From positions 1-24,203 of the IMG/VR virus record IMGVR_UViG_3300006929_000119: a DNA stretch of 24,203 nt. One strand, given 5' to 3'. Of the stretch, positions 1 through 8,667 are shown piece after piece (within the stretch, counting starts at the first letter, position 1; each line of letters begins with the position of its first letter). The notes beneath the pieces were generated by a model. That model saw only the letters and a list, made by a program, of their open reading frames with translations. It was not told where the DNA came from and did not search any database. The stretch is from a virus. A program made the position numbers and the translations under genes.

Positions 1-658
1 CTTGCGCTATATATATAACTAAAGCCTCTTCCCTAGCCTGGTCTCCTTCGCCATATATTTTTACTTGTTGATTGTATATTTTCTCTCCATCTTCTGTAGA
101 TGTAATAAGCTGTAATCCTCTCTTATATAATGCTGTTCCTTTTGCACCCGATTGCTTTGATTTTAAATAGTCTAAATATATATGGCCAAATTCATGGATA
201 GGAAGTTCTAATGTTTTATCATCAGGGTTTAAATATATTTTACCATCACGGGTAGCTCCATAAGCTACATAACCATCTTTAGTAGTTCTTTTAACTACAC
301 CTGGGTCTTTAAGAGCTTTTTCAAATTCTTCTTGGTTGTCGTATACCTGCGTGCCTGGGAAAGCTTTTTGTAACAAGCCTACAAGTTCTTCTCTAGTTTC
401 AGGACTAGCATCAGGCTCTTGTCTTTGTACTCTAGTTAATTCTTTGCCTTTGAATGGGTCTTGTTTTATTCTGGAACCTACAGGTGCTAAATAGTATCCA
501 GCTTGTTCACCTCTTTCTGTTTGGGTTGATATTAAATCATATCCATATCTTTCGACAATAATTTCAAGTTTTTGAACGTTGTCAATAGTAGAAGGAAAAT
601 AACCAGTTTCTTTGTCGTATTGATAGTCAAGTAGCGTGTTTTCTAAAGGAGCAACAGC
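1..658 (-). other. Zincin-type metallopeptidase region within the giant protein
   Basis: The codons at 182-196 (minus) read HEFGH, residues 1606-1610, inside the context LPIHEFGHIYLDYL. A REEAL stretch follows, with glutamates encoded at 26-31 (residues 1661-1662). HExxH followed about 50 residues later by a helix bearing glutamate is the usual zinc-ligand layout of gluzincin-like peptidases, and this form is common in phage polyvalent proteins. The N-terminal limit is set by the QLSQ motif ending at 659. The C-terminal limit is unknown because the window ends. The target is unknown; it could be self-processing, another virion protein or a host protein. Confidence 0.65.
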
Positions 659-3600
659 CTGACTTAATTGAACACCCCCGTCTCCTTTTCTTCTTCTTTT
701 AATATTTGCCCAGTCTTCTCTAGCCCAAGCAGGAACTTCTGACCTAGCTGTTACATTTTTATTTAACGCACCTTCATCTACTAATACAAACTCTCCGTTT
801 TCTCTTTGACCCCAGTTTCTTCTAGATTTAAAATCATTCCACAACACATCGTAATTAAAAAAATTTGACAATCCCATTTCCTCCATTACTTCTTGAACTT
901 CACTGCCTCTGTTATCAAAATCTGTTTGCGAAAACTTCTGCAAAGGTTTTAAAAATTCTCTTACTGCTTTATCATTTCTAGGTACATTTTCTACAACTAT
1001 ATAATCTTCTCCTCTTTCAAATATATTAGGGACAAAAGGCCCAAGTATATTTAAATCCCCGTAATTCAACGATGTGTTCTGCTGTAAACCTCTAGGGTTC
1101 TTTGCAATTTTAATAACTTTATTGTTTCCTATATCATATACATCACGGGTTGTGCCTCCTGGAATTCTCTTTTCTTTTATATCTTCCAAAGAAACTTTAT
1201 CAAAAGCTATTTCTTCTGTGTTAAATGTTTGGTCATTAGTAAATAAATCAGCTATGGGGCTTTGGCTTAATTGTAAATCACCTGGACTTTCTTCTGTTCT
1301 CCCTAAAACTTCATTAACAATTTTATTCGCCTCTTCAGTTTCTTCACCCGCAACAACTTGTTTCCTTGAAGCAAGGTTTGATAGTTCTTGGTTTAAGACT
1401 CTTAATTGTTTTCCAAATAATTGTTTTGTTAATTCATTCTGTGAGAGTTGATTTTTAGCATTAAAAATATCCATCATTTTAGTTTGCACAGGCAACAAAT
1501 CTGTACTAGCCACACCCTTCTCTCCTAATCCCAGCAACAGTTGAGCGTCTCTTTTGTACCCAATATTTTTCTGAATCTTTTCTTCTGTATTCCCATCAAT
1601 ATAACCAAGCTTACGCATATTATTCGCCCAGTTAGTGGTTTGTTCGTTGTTAAATGTAGAGCCAGAATAGTACTGCGTATCTCCCATTTGTTTGGCTTTT
1701 AATATGTGTTCATTTTTTAAAGCAGTCATAGTTAGATTCATAACAGCGTTACTAGTGTTACTTCCAAAAGCACCTATAGCTTCTAATGCTATTTCATCAG
1801 CTCTAAATGTTTTACCGTTTAATAATGCATTAGCAGATTGCGCTAAATATTCACCATAAGCTTCAGCTGCTGGGTCAACAATAGCTCTTTCTGCTATAAC
1901 TAAACCAGCTCTTCTCCAAGCTTCTGCTCTTGAACCCGCGTTAAATAATCCTTCTTTGCCTATGAATAATTTACCAGCTGTACGTGCACTTAAATAATCT
2001 ACAACAGCAATAGGTATACCTCTAGCCAATCCTACGTCTCTTCCTTCATTCCAAACATTAGGGTCATTCATTGCCATTAACATTTCTTCTGCGTCAAATA
2101 TATCATAACCATTTGCAGTAGCTGCTTCAAACACAGCGTTTGTGTATTCCATTGCTAATATAGTAGCAGAACCACCAAGCATTGTTCCTTTTACCGTTCC
2201 ACCAAGTGCTCCTAAAACTAAATCTGCATTTTCTCTTGCCCAAGCCTTAGGATTTAATTTCTTTCCTGCTCCTATAACTTTTTGCCCAAAATTAGTTTGA
2301 CCACGAGTTCTAAAGCCTCTTTTACGTCTCAATTTAGCTTCAAGGAATCCTGTAGTTCCACCAACAATACCAAAGCCAGGGATAATTTTTAAACCGTACG
2401 GTAACATTTCTGAAAAAGAACCTGCCGCTAATGAACCAGCCATATCTAGCGGATTATCCATAAAGACATTCATTGATTCAGTCCAACCTTTGGCTTTATT
2501 CCACTCCAGCATTTCTTTACTCATTCCTTCACTCTTAGTTACAGAGTTTTCTAAATGTTTAGAAACTTCTATCGCCACCTCTTTTCTACTCATACCCATA
2601 AGCTCTTGCATCTTAACAGGGTTCTCACTAAACAGAGACATTGCTAACAAATACTCTGCGGCTTTTCCTCTTTCTCCACGAGTTATCCATTCGTTTTTTA
2701 CTTGAGGCCAGAAATCTTCTAAAACCACACCCTTTGCTTCTTTTATTGATTTTGAATTTAAATAAGTTTGACTTACTATGTATTGGTCAGCAGCATAAAT
2801 TTTTTGGGCCTCCAGCTCACCCTTGGCTAACGTTATATAGTCCATTATTTCTATCTGTTGCTCATCCAGACTATCTAAATTATTTAAGCGATAGTTTTCT
2901 AATTCTTTTGAAGTAACACCAAATGCCTCTATACTGAATTGGTCTAAAGCTTTTAAGCCCATATTAGCATTGTTTTTTGTGTTGATTGCTTCTACAGTAT
3001 ATGCTTCTCTTCTTTTGGCTGCTTCTAAGTCCCATTGTAAACTAACATCTTGAAAGTTTTTATCTTGTGTAATATTGTAAAGATTGTCTCTCATCTTCTC
3101 AAGCTCTACTTTTCTTTCTGACCAATCACGCCTCATCCTGCCGTCCTTACCAAAAAGCTTAGGGTATTTGTCAATAGTTGCTTTATCCACAATAAGTTCT
3201 TTACCGCCATAAATTTGTGTGCCAATAACATGCCACGGTTTCTCGCCTTTGACAAACGTATTGTTATTTCCTCGGTCAAAGTACCCTATCTCCACTTTGC
3301 TCTTTGGGTCTAGGGCAGCGTAGTCACCTAGAATCGCATCACCTCCCGCTGCAAGTAATCTTTCTTCATCTACACCCAATGCTCTCCCAATTCCTTTTGC
3401 AAACTGCGAATCATTAAAACTCCCTATTCCTTGAATTTCATTAATGAGTAATATTTCGTCTCGGATAGCATCATAATCATTAACAGCTTCCATCATGCCA
3501 TCATAATCTTCAAAACCGTGTGTTTGAAAAAATCTTTCTTTTTCTAGGTCTACAGTATTGTAATCTTTCCATGCCCCTTCAGCAAAAGCTTCTGCTTCTT

Positions 3601-5011
3601 CTTGTGTTTCAAACGCATACTTTTCTCCTCTTTGATTAGCCATTTCTATAATTTCGTCTAGCTGAGTTTCAGGGTCGAACTCTACCCACCTATCTTCATA
3701 AGTAGATTGTACGTTAGGGTCTTTAGGATACAGTGAAGGCATAGCATAATACTTTCCATCTATTTCAACACTTATCATTTTATGTGAAGAATAATCTCCA
3801 GTATCTAAATTAAAACGTTTGCCTGTTCTCGCCTCTTTAATATCAAGCGCTTTAGCAATATTACTTTCCTCAGGGTTAGGCTCCTCAGGAAAACGGGCTT
3901 TGTCATTAACAAACTTTTCAAACAGAGCTAATTCTTCTTTACTTGGATTAGCTATATTTAAATTAAACTGGTCGCTTCCATCTAAAGAAGTAATAGTTAG
4001 GTATTGGTCAGGGTTTTTTGTAGCCACTGTCTCTCTTTTACCTTGCAATTCTTTTTTTACATTATCCAGAGTTAGTGTAGATGGGTCAAAAAATTCTTCA
4101 ACACTCCCCATACCAGTGGTATAAGATATTGGCTTTTCAATTAAAAAACCATATTTACCTATAGTGTTTCTAAGACGTTGTTGATAATCGTCTTGATATT
4201 GTTTTAATTCAGTGGTATTTTCGGTGTCTGTAAATCCTACATTATCTAGAGCAGTTGATACATTGTTTTGAAAACCCTCGTTACTATTAGCATCAAACGC
4301 AAATATCTGCTCACCCTTATCGCCAGCAAAACCTATTATTTGATTTAGACCTGCATTTACTTCTTCTTCAATGAAAGCTTGATATTCTTCCATTGTTTCA
4401 AATTTAGGCTCACCTTTAGGGTTTAGACCTTGGTCGTTAGGTGCAGGATAATTTTTAATATAATCTTTTGGGTCATATTCTATTTCTAAAGAAGTTCTTA
4501 ATTCTTGAGCAACATCGTTCTTTGTTTTTTTTTTCTTAGGGAGAAATTCTTCTGTAGTTTCTTCTCTTACTACATTCCTGTAATCTCTTATAGGAGCACC
4601 TGCTATAGGAGAAGTGGCATCGAGGGGTATAGTTATTTGATTTGGTTTTTCTTCAAATTTCTCAGTTTCTTTACTTATAATACTATCAATAGTTTTTTCT
4701 CTACCTTTAGCATCTTCATCAGGGTTTATACCCAATAGTTTTTCGGACGTTTTTTTAAACCAATCCTTAACACCTGTTGTACCCCTGTCTTGCTCAGCAA
4801 AATCCATTTCTTCCCCTGCTGGATTAGTCATAGGTAAATCAAAAAATTCTTGAAAAGATTGTAGGGTGGGAAAAGTTTCTTTATTTACTACAGTATACAA
4901 ATCTTCAACAGAGTAGTCACCACCAAAAAACTGGGTTAATTGCTCGGGAGAATTAAACATATCAGGAGATTCTAAAACCTGATATAAGTCAGAAAAATTC
5001 AAATCTTCCAT
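1..5011 (-). CDS. Giant internal virion / polyvalent ejection protein, partial (C-terminus beyond left edge)
   Basis: An open frame of 1670 codons starts at ATG 5009-5011 and runs without a stop off position 1. It begins 8 nt after the stop of the gp15-like gene, in the place T7 gp16 occupies. By hand translation: residues 1-65 are acidic and helical. Residues about 415-485 resemble a segment common in large phage internal proteins (YYAMPSLYP, then a FETQEEAEAFAEG stretch). Hydrophobic segments at about 869-890 and 928-954 could cross a membrane. A kinase-like region spans about 1251-1447, and a zincin-type HEFGH lies at 1606-1610 with EE at 1661-1662. Copies of QLSQ sit at 1188-1191, 1247-1250 and 1448-1451. 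Inference: it is packaged in the capsid, injected with the DNA, helps form the envelope channel, and delivers enzymatic domains. No RNA-polymerase DxDxD motif was noticed. The gene and its partial nature are certain; the domain functions are moderately supported. Confidence 0.85.
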   Translation of the reverse strand, partial: MEDLNFSDLYQVLESPDMFNSPEQLTQFFGGDYSVEDLYTVVNKETFPTLQSFQEFFDLPMTNPAGEEMDFAEQDRGTTGVKDWFKKTSEKLLGINPDEDAKGREKTIDSIISKETEKFEEKPNQITIPLDATSPIAGAPIRDYRNVVREETTEEFLPKKKKTKNDVAQELRTSLEIEYDPKDYIKNYPAPNDQGLNPKGEPKFETMEEYQAFIEEEVNAGLNQIIGFAGDKGEQIFAFDANSNEGFQNNVSTALDNVGFTDTENTTELKQYQDDYQQRLRNTIGKYGFLIEKPISYTTGMGSVEEFFDPSTLTLDNVKKELQGKRETVATKNPDQYLTITSLDGSDQFNLNIANPSKEELALFEKFVNDKARFPEEPNPEESNIAKALDIKEARTGKRFNLDTGDYSSHKMISVEIDGKYYAMPSLYPKDPNVQSTYEDRWVEFDPETQLDEIIEMANQRGEKYAFETQEEAEAFAEGAWKDYNTVDLEKERFFQTHGFEDYDGMMEAVNDYDAIRDEILLINEIQGIGSFNDSQFAKGIGRALGVDEERLLAAGGDAILGDYAALDPKSKVEIGYFDRGNNNTFVKGEKPWHVIGTQIYGGKELIVDKATIDKYPKLFGKDGRMRRDWSERKVELEKMRDNLYNITQDKNFQDVSLQWDLEAAKRREAYTVEAINTKNNANMGLKALDQFSIEAFGVTSKELENYRLNNLDSLDEQQIEIMDYITLAKGELEAQKIYAADQYIVSQTYLNSKSIKEAKGVVLEDFWPQVKNEWITRGERGKAAEYLLAMSLFSENPVKMQELMGMSRKEVAIEVSKHLENSVTKSEGMSKEMLEWNKAKGWTESMNVFMDNPLDMAGSLAAGSFSEMLPYGLKIIPGFGIVGGTTGFLEAKLRRKRGFRTRGQTNFGQKVIGAGKKLNPKAWARENADLVLGALGGTVKGTMLGGSATILAMEYTNAVFEAATANGYDIFDAEEMLMAMNDPNVWNEGRDVGLARGIPIAVVDYLSARTAGKLFIGKEGLFNAGSRAEAWRRAGLVIAERAIVDPAAEAYGEYLAQSANALLNGKTFRADEIALEAIGAFGSNTSNAVMNLTMTALKNEHILKAKQMGDTQYYSGSTFNNEQTTNWANNMRKLGYIDGNTEEKIQKNIGYKRDAQLLLGLGEKGVASTDLLPVQTKMMDIFNAKNQLSQNELTKQLFGKQLRVLNQELSNLASRKQVVAGEETEEANKIVNEVLGRTEESPGDLQLSQSPIADLFTNDQTFNTEEIAFDKVSLEDIKEKRIPGGTTRDVYDIGNNKVIKIAKNPRGLQQNTSLNYGDLNILGPFVPNIFERGEDYIVVENVPRNDKAVREFLKPLQKFSQTDFDNRGSEVQEVMEEMGLSNFFNYDVLWNDFKSRRNWGQRENGEFVLVDEGALNKNVTARSEVPAWAREDWANIKRRRKGDGGVQLSQAVAPLENTLLDYQYDKETGYFPSTIDNVQKLEIIVERYGYDLISTQTERGEQAGYYLAPVGSRIKQDPFKGKELTRVQRQEPDASPETREELVGLLQKAFPGTQVYDNQEEFEKALKDPGVVKRTTKDGYVAYGATRDGKIYLNPDDKTLELPIHEFGHIYLDYLKSKQSGAKGTALYKRGLQLITSTEDGEKIYNQQVKIYGEGDQAREEALVIYIAQ
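671..1261 (-). other. Atypical protein-kinase-like region within the giant protein
   Basis: This stretch, bounded by two QLSQ motifs, has the element order of a kinase fold. A glycine-containing strand pair RDVYDIGNNKVIKIAK has a candidate ATP-binding lysine, K1301 (codon 1109-1111). A hinge-like strand DYIVVENVP follows. A catalytic-loop-like DFKSRRNWG gives D1393, K1395 and N1399 (codons within 809-835). VLVDEG then gives D1412 (776-778) in the place of the DFG aspartate. The catalytic-loop spacing is one residue longer than canonical D-x-K-x-x-N. Similar compact kinase-like domains occur in phage polyvalent proteins. The residues needed for activity seem present, but activity is an inference. 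Confidence 0.55.
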
Positions 5012-5019
5012 ACTCTAAA

Positions 5020-7173
5020 CTATTTATTGTATAATCTATAATGTTCGTCTGCCTGCACCCATAACTCAAGTATTTGTTCTTTAGTTAATTCTGGATTAGC
5101 TGCTTTTATTTTGAGTATATCAGGGTTTTCACCGATAACATAACCTGCTATCTCTATATCTGCTGGTACTAACGGGTTATCTTTTTGAATTCTGTTAGAT
5201 ACTATTAATCTACCATCACCCTTATTCCAACTTACTATATTTTTATTTCTTCCTGAATCTGGAATTTCCTTTTTCTTAATTCGATTCGTCATAATAGTTT
5301 CTTGTACTGCAAAATCATCACCTAAAACAGATTTGAAATCATTAGGTCTCAACAATTCTTGTTTACTTGCTGCATCATACATTTTTTTCATTATTGCATC
5401 TAACTTATTCGGGTCTTCGTTTTCTGAATTTATATATATAGGAGCTGTCATGAACTCAGGGTAATAAACCTCCGTATATTCTGTGCCATCATATTCTACA
5501 GGCGATAAACTTTGGTCACTTAACATTTGTCGATTGTTTGCAGGTATTGTTTTAAATATAGTGTTAACAATCGTAATTACATTTTCTGATGATTCGACTT
5601 TAGTGTTAGTAATTAAATCAAGAGTACTTCCAATTACTTCATCTTCTGTCCCAGCTTTGTCTGTTGGCACATCTAGATTCTCATAATTTAATCCTTGTAT
5701 AGTAGTTCCTTGAGTAGACCAGTTTACAGGAACATTGTTTTCTCCTAACTTTCTATCACCAACCATATATCTCTTGTTAAATTTAGGGTTAGATGAAATA
5801 CTTGACACGTCAATACCTTGTAACACCCCGCCTGCTCCTTGGTTTAACCACGCGCTGTTATTACCGAAGCTTGCAGGTATAGTTTTTTGACCACCTTCTT
5901 TCTCGTTTATTACCAACTCAATACCATCATTGTTATCATTAATTCTGATGTCAGCAATAGTAACAAAGTCATTTCCAGATTTTATTTGTTTTCCTAACCA
6001 GAAATTTTTAGCTGATGTCCATTCTTCTAGATTATCTGCGTTTTGTAGAGTCATCCAGTTTGCAGCACTACGAGCATCCATACTAAAGTCTTTCAACATG
6101 TTATTATAATCTTTATCAAAAGTAACCCCAGTAGTTTTAGCAGGTGTAATTTTTCTAGGTAGTTTTACATCTACTGCGCCTTTTAATAATTCTGCCGCAG
6201 CTTTTTTAAGTTTTCTACCATGTGCTGAATCTAAATCTAAATCATACCCACCTCTTTTATTAGGCTGAATATAAATCATATTAGCATCGTTCTTTTTGGA
6301 TTCATCAGTAGTAAATTGAAACGGTAATTCATTCTCTGCTACACCAGCGTAATCATATAATAAACTTGTAACATTTTTTGGGTCTTCTAAGAATGAGTTA
6401 ACTCTGGCATCTAATTGGTTGTTATAATTTTCGTTAAGACGCACATCGTCTTGTTCGCTAATACCTTTCTCTTTAGATAGCGTTTCATAAGTAGTAGCCA
6501 TACCTGCTGCTATGTCTGTAACAGCAGCACTCATATCGAACTTATCATAATCTTCTCCCATCCACCTAGTCATAATAGCAACAGGTCTAAAGTCTCCTGT
6601 ATTTGTAGACATTGTTCTAACAGTTCTCTTATCCGTACCTGTACCTACTGTTTTGTCTACTGTTTTACCTTGTGAAACTTTAAATGTTACAGGGTCTATA
6701 TATAATGCCGTATTAGAAAAATCTAACATTGTTTCTAACAATTCATTTTCATATAGCTTTTGCCCAGCCATTGTTTGGTTTTTTATTTTTTCAGCTTGTT
6801 TTGCAGCAAAGTCATTGTATTTTGTAACTAAAGATATAGCTTGATTTGTTCCAGCCATTAAGTTATTGATGGCTTGAGTATATTGCTTTTTACTCATATT
6901 CCCATTGTCTACAGAACGCTTTAACATAAGTTGGTAATTAGAAGCGTTGTTAGCATAGTCTAACATGTAGTTGTGTAGCTCTTGAGTTTCTCCGTTGGGA
7001 GCAGTTTGTAGTGTAGTAGCTAAATCAGTATCTGCTTTGTCAAGTGCTGCCTGGTCTTGCTCCCTAGCCTCTTGCTCCATTTCAAGCATGTTCGTAAACT
7101 TACGAGCAACCCCGCTCCAGTCTACTCCTTCTGCTGCTTCTCTTTGTGCGTATCCGTAATAAGTTTTTGCCAT
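5020..7173 (-). CDS. Internal virion (ejection) protein, gp15-like position, 717 aa
   Basis: ATG 7171-7173 follows the previous stop by 12 nt, and the gene ends in TAG at 5020-5022. The N-terminal 160 residues are strongly helical and polar (VDWSGVARKFTNMLEMEQEA onward), with further helical and mixed segments and no obvious membrane span or signal peptide. I see no catalytic motif. It sits between a small alanine-rich protein with a hydrophobic N-terminus and a giant protein, reproducing the T7 gp14-gp15-gp16 order. On that basis it is inferred to be a packaged cargo protein that helps form the DNA-ejection conduit. Direct sequence similarity to T7 gp15 is not apparent, so the role rests on position and character. 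It could alternatively correspond to a crAss-like cargo protein. Confidence 0.8.
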   Translation of the reverse strand: MAKTYYGYAQREAAEGVDWSGVARKFTNMLEMEQEAREQDQAALDKADTDLATTLQTAPNGETQELHNYMLDYANNASNYQLMLKRSVDNGNMSKKQYTQAINNLMAGTNQAISLVTKYNDFAAKQAEKIKNQTMAGQKLYENELLETMLDFSNTALYIDPVTFKVSQGKTVDKTVGTGTDKRTVRTMSTNTGDFRPVAIMTRWMGEDYDKFDMSAAVTDIAAGMATTYETLSKEKGISEQDDVRLNENYNNQLDARVNSFLEDPKNVTSLLYDYAGVAENELPFQFTTDESKKNDANMIYIQPNKRGGYDLDLDSAHGRKLKKAAAELLKGAVDVKLPRKITPAKTTGVTFDKDYNNMLKDFSMDARSAANWMTLQNADNLEEWTSAKNFWLGKQIKSGNDFVTIADIRINDNNDGIELVINEKEGGQKTIPASFGNNSAWLNQGAGGVLQGIDVSSISSNPKFNKRYMVGDRKLGENNVPVNWSTQGTTIQGLNYENLDVPTDKAGTEDEVIGSTLDLITNTKVESSENVITIVNTIFKTIPANNRQMLSDQSLSPVEYDGTEYTEVYYPEFMTAPIYINSENEDPNKLDAIMKKMYDAASKQELLRPNDFKSVLGDDFAVQETIMTNRIKKKEIPDSGRNKNIVSWNKGDGRLIVSNRIQKDNPLVPADIEIAGYVIGENPDILKIKAANPELTKEQILELWVQADEHYRLYNK

Positions 7174-7185
7174 AGTTATTTATTG

Positions 7186-8127
7186 TTAGTTTACTGATGA
7201 CGTTACAGCAAAACCACCTGCTGCCGACAAGTCTTCAACAGGAGGATTAGCTAAATCCTTTAAATATTTATCAAATGCTTTTATTCCAGCTGGTGTTAGT
7301 TGTTGTCTAAATGCATCACGAAATGCAGCTTGACCACTCATTTGTGGCTGCCCATCTTTATCTAAAGCTGGACGATTTTGAATTTCAAATGTTTTTGTAA
7401 AGTCTGTATCAGCTAATCCTAATGCTTTCCCTTCATCGGTTTCTAAGAAAGCTTCTACATTAGTTTGCATTGTGCCGTCTACATCTTTACGACCCAATCC
7501 AAGGAATCCTTTCTTACCGTCAAACCTTGCTTCTATTGGTGCCATATCTCCACCTTTTGCAGCTTTTACTTCTCCCATCGCACCTGCAAATGTCATACCT
7601 GCTTTAGCTGTGTCTAAAATTCCTTGAACCCCTGCTGCTTGATATTGACCAGCTTGTTGCTCTGCTCTACCCGCTGCTGCTTGCGCACCTGCTACTTCTT
7701 CTAAATCTAACTGTACTTTCACATCACGCAATCTTGAATCTTCTTTAGCTATCATAGCCTCTAAAGCTTTTTGCTCTTTACTCATTGCTACTCTTTGTTG
7801 TGCTTGCGCTTGATTTTGTGCAGCTAAAACTCTACCTGCTACAGCTGCGGCTCCTCTTTCGCTTTCCGCTCCTGCTGCGGTTGCTTGCGCTCCTGCTGAT
7901 AATAAAGCTTCTCTTTCTAGTTCATAAGCTTCTTTATTGATAGAGAGGTTTTCGTAAAAATTTACATTAAGTTTTTTTCTAGCCTCTTTCATTGCATTTT
8001 CTGCATCAAACTCTGCATCTGCTTGGGCTCTTCTTGCTCGACCCGCAGCGGCAAAATTTATACCCATTCCTGTAGCTGATAAAAGTAGACCTACTCCTGC
8101 AATAACTGCGGTTGCGACTGCTGCCAT
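7186..8127 (-). CDS. Alanine-rich internal virion protein, gp14-like, 313 aa
   Basis: The protein begins with a hydrophobic segment, residues about 3-28 (AVATAVIAGVGLLLSATG), that could insert in a membrane. A long alanine-, glutamine- and glutamate-rich helical or coiled-coil stretch follows to about residue 190, then a less repetitive C-terminal half. A short hydrophobic N-terminus with an Ala/Gln-rich coiled coil is typical of podovirus ejection proteins that form the outer-membrane pore (T7 gp14 type). The start overlaps the end of the cupin-like gene by 37 nt, and the A-rich stretch AAAAGAAATAAAAT precedes the ATG, supporting this start. Overlap and tight spacing indicate co-transcription with the two following ejection genes. 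Specific homology was not tested. Confidence 0.82.
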   Translation of the reverse strand: MAAVATAVIAGVGLLLSATGMGINFAAAGRARRAQADAEFDAENAMKEARKKLNVNFYENLSINKEAYELEREALLSAGAQATAAGAESERGAAAVAGRVLAAQNQAQAQQRVAMSKEQKALEAMIAKEDSRLRDVKVQLDLEEVAGAQAAAGRAEQQAGQYQAAGVQGILDTAKAGMTFAGAMGEVKAAKGGDMAPIEARFDGKKGFLGLGRKDVDGTMQTNVEAFLETDEGKALGLADTDFTKTFEIQNRPALDKDGQPQMSGQAAFRDAFRQQLTPAGIKAFDKYLKDLANPPVEDLSAAGGFAVTSSVN

Positions 8128-8639
8128 ATTTTATTTCTTTTATTTATTATACTTTTAGGCAAATCTTTAAAATCATTTACAAATAATTCAAGCTCTGCTT
8201 CCCTTACATTTGTTTTGTTTGTTTTATGCACACAAGTCCACACAACATCTTCATGTATGTAGAAAACTCTTTGAGCTCCTGCTTTAGTAAAAACTGTATA
8301 AGGAGCTTTTATTCTACATATTTTCCCTTCATCTGTTAAGTAGGATAATTCACCTTTCAATAAAAAAGAAGGGTGATTTGTTTTATGTATCATACTAACT
8401 ACAACTGAGCCTTTTGGCATAAACACTTGTCTGGTATAAAGACCACCTTCAAAAGTATGCTCTAAAGGGAAATATTTTTGTAACCCCTTGCTTTGTTCTT
8501 CTCCAGATTTATGCGTTAAAACTTCTTCTATTTCTTTTAACTGAGTTTGAAACTCTGCAATTTTCTCCCACATCATTCCTCGCTTAGAGGTAACTTCTCC
8601 TAATACTTGTGCTGCAATTAGTGTTTCTTTATTACTCAT
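8091..8639 (-). CDS. Cupin-like phage protein, 182 aa
   Basis: This is the first gene after the promoter at 8654-8661. After a helical N-terminus (about residues 1-50), residues about 58-142 look like a single cupin-type beta barrel. They run through FPLEHTFEGGLYTRQ, a GSVVVSMIHKTNH strand with two histidines, a LLKGELSYL turn, then APYTVFTKAGAQRVFYIHED and a final strand VVWTCVHKT. The glycines and histidines fall roughly where cupin motifs 1 and 2 would. Cupin-like proteins of this kind recur in structural clusters of aquatic phages. A metal site is possible, but no enzyme activity can be assigned. It ends in TAG at 8091-8093, inside the next gene. Its place at the head of the ejection operon suggests a virion or assembly role. 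Confidence 0.75.
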   Translation of the reverse strand: MSNKETLIAAQVLGEVTSKRGMMWEKIAEFQTQLKEIEEVLTHKSGEEQSKGLQKYFPLEHTFEGGLYTRQVFMPKGSVVVSMIHKTNHPSFLLKGELSYLTDEGKICRIKAPYTVFTKAGAQRVFYIHEDVVWTCVHKTNKTNVREAELELFVNDFKDLPKSIINKRNKIWQQSQPQLLQE

Positions 8640-8653
8640 CTAAATAATTATCA

Positions 8654-8661
8654 CAAAGATA
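8654..8661 (-). promoter_or_regulatory. Bacteroidota-type -7 promoter element (TATCTTTG) for the ejection operon
   Basis: Minus-strand TATCTTTG matches TAnnTTTG and lies 14 nt upstream of the cupin-like ATG, in the only gap of this region (8640-8667). No clear -33 TTG is seen; upstream is GTTTCCCTTAAAATTAG. It would start a transcript for the cupin-like and the three ejection genes. Confidence 0.65.
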
Positions 8662-8667
8662 CTAATT

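Noticed and set aside
1074-4738. Several plus-strand open frames (up to 125 codons) opposite the giant gene
   Set aside because: They lie antisense to a continuous 1670-codon frame with recognisable motifs, have no plausible leader, and their products look like low-complexity shadows.
1-5011. Virion RNA polymerase fragment, suggested by the size of the left-edge gene
   Set aside because: No DxDxD or other polymerase signature was noticed in the translated part; the recognisable features are kinase-like and zincin-like.
5020-8093. Possible TAG recoding, as known in some crAss-like phages
   Set aside because: TAG codons at 5020-5022 and 8091-8093 fall at sensible gene ends, the next genes follow normally, and no long gene is interrupted by TAG.
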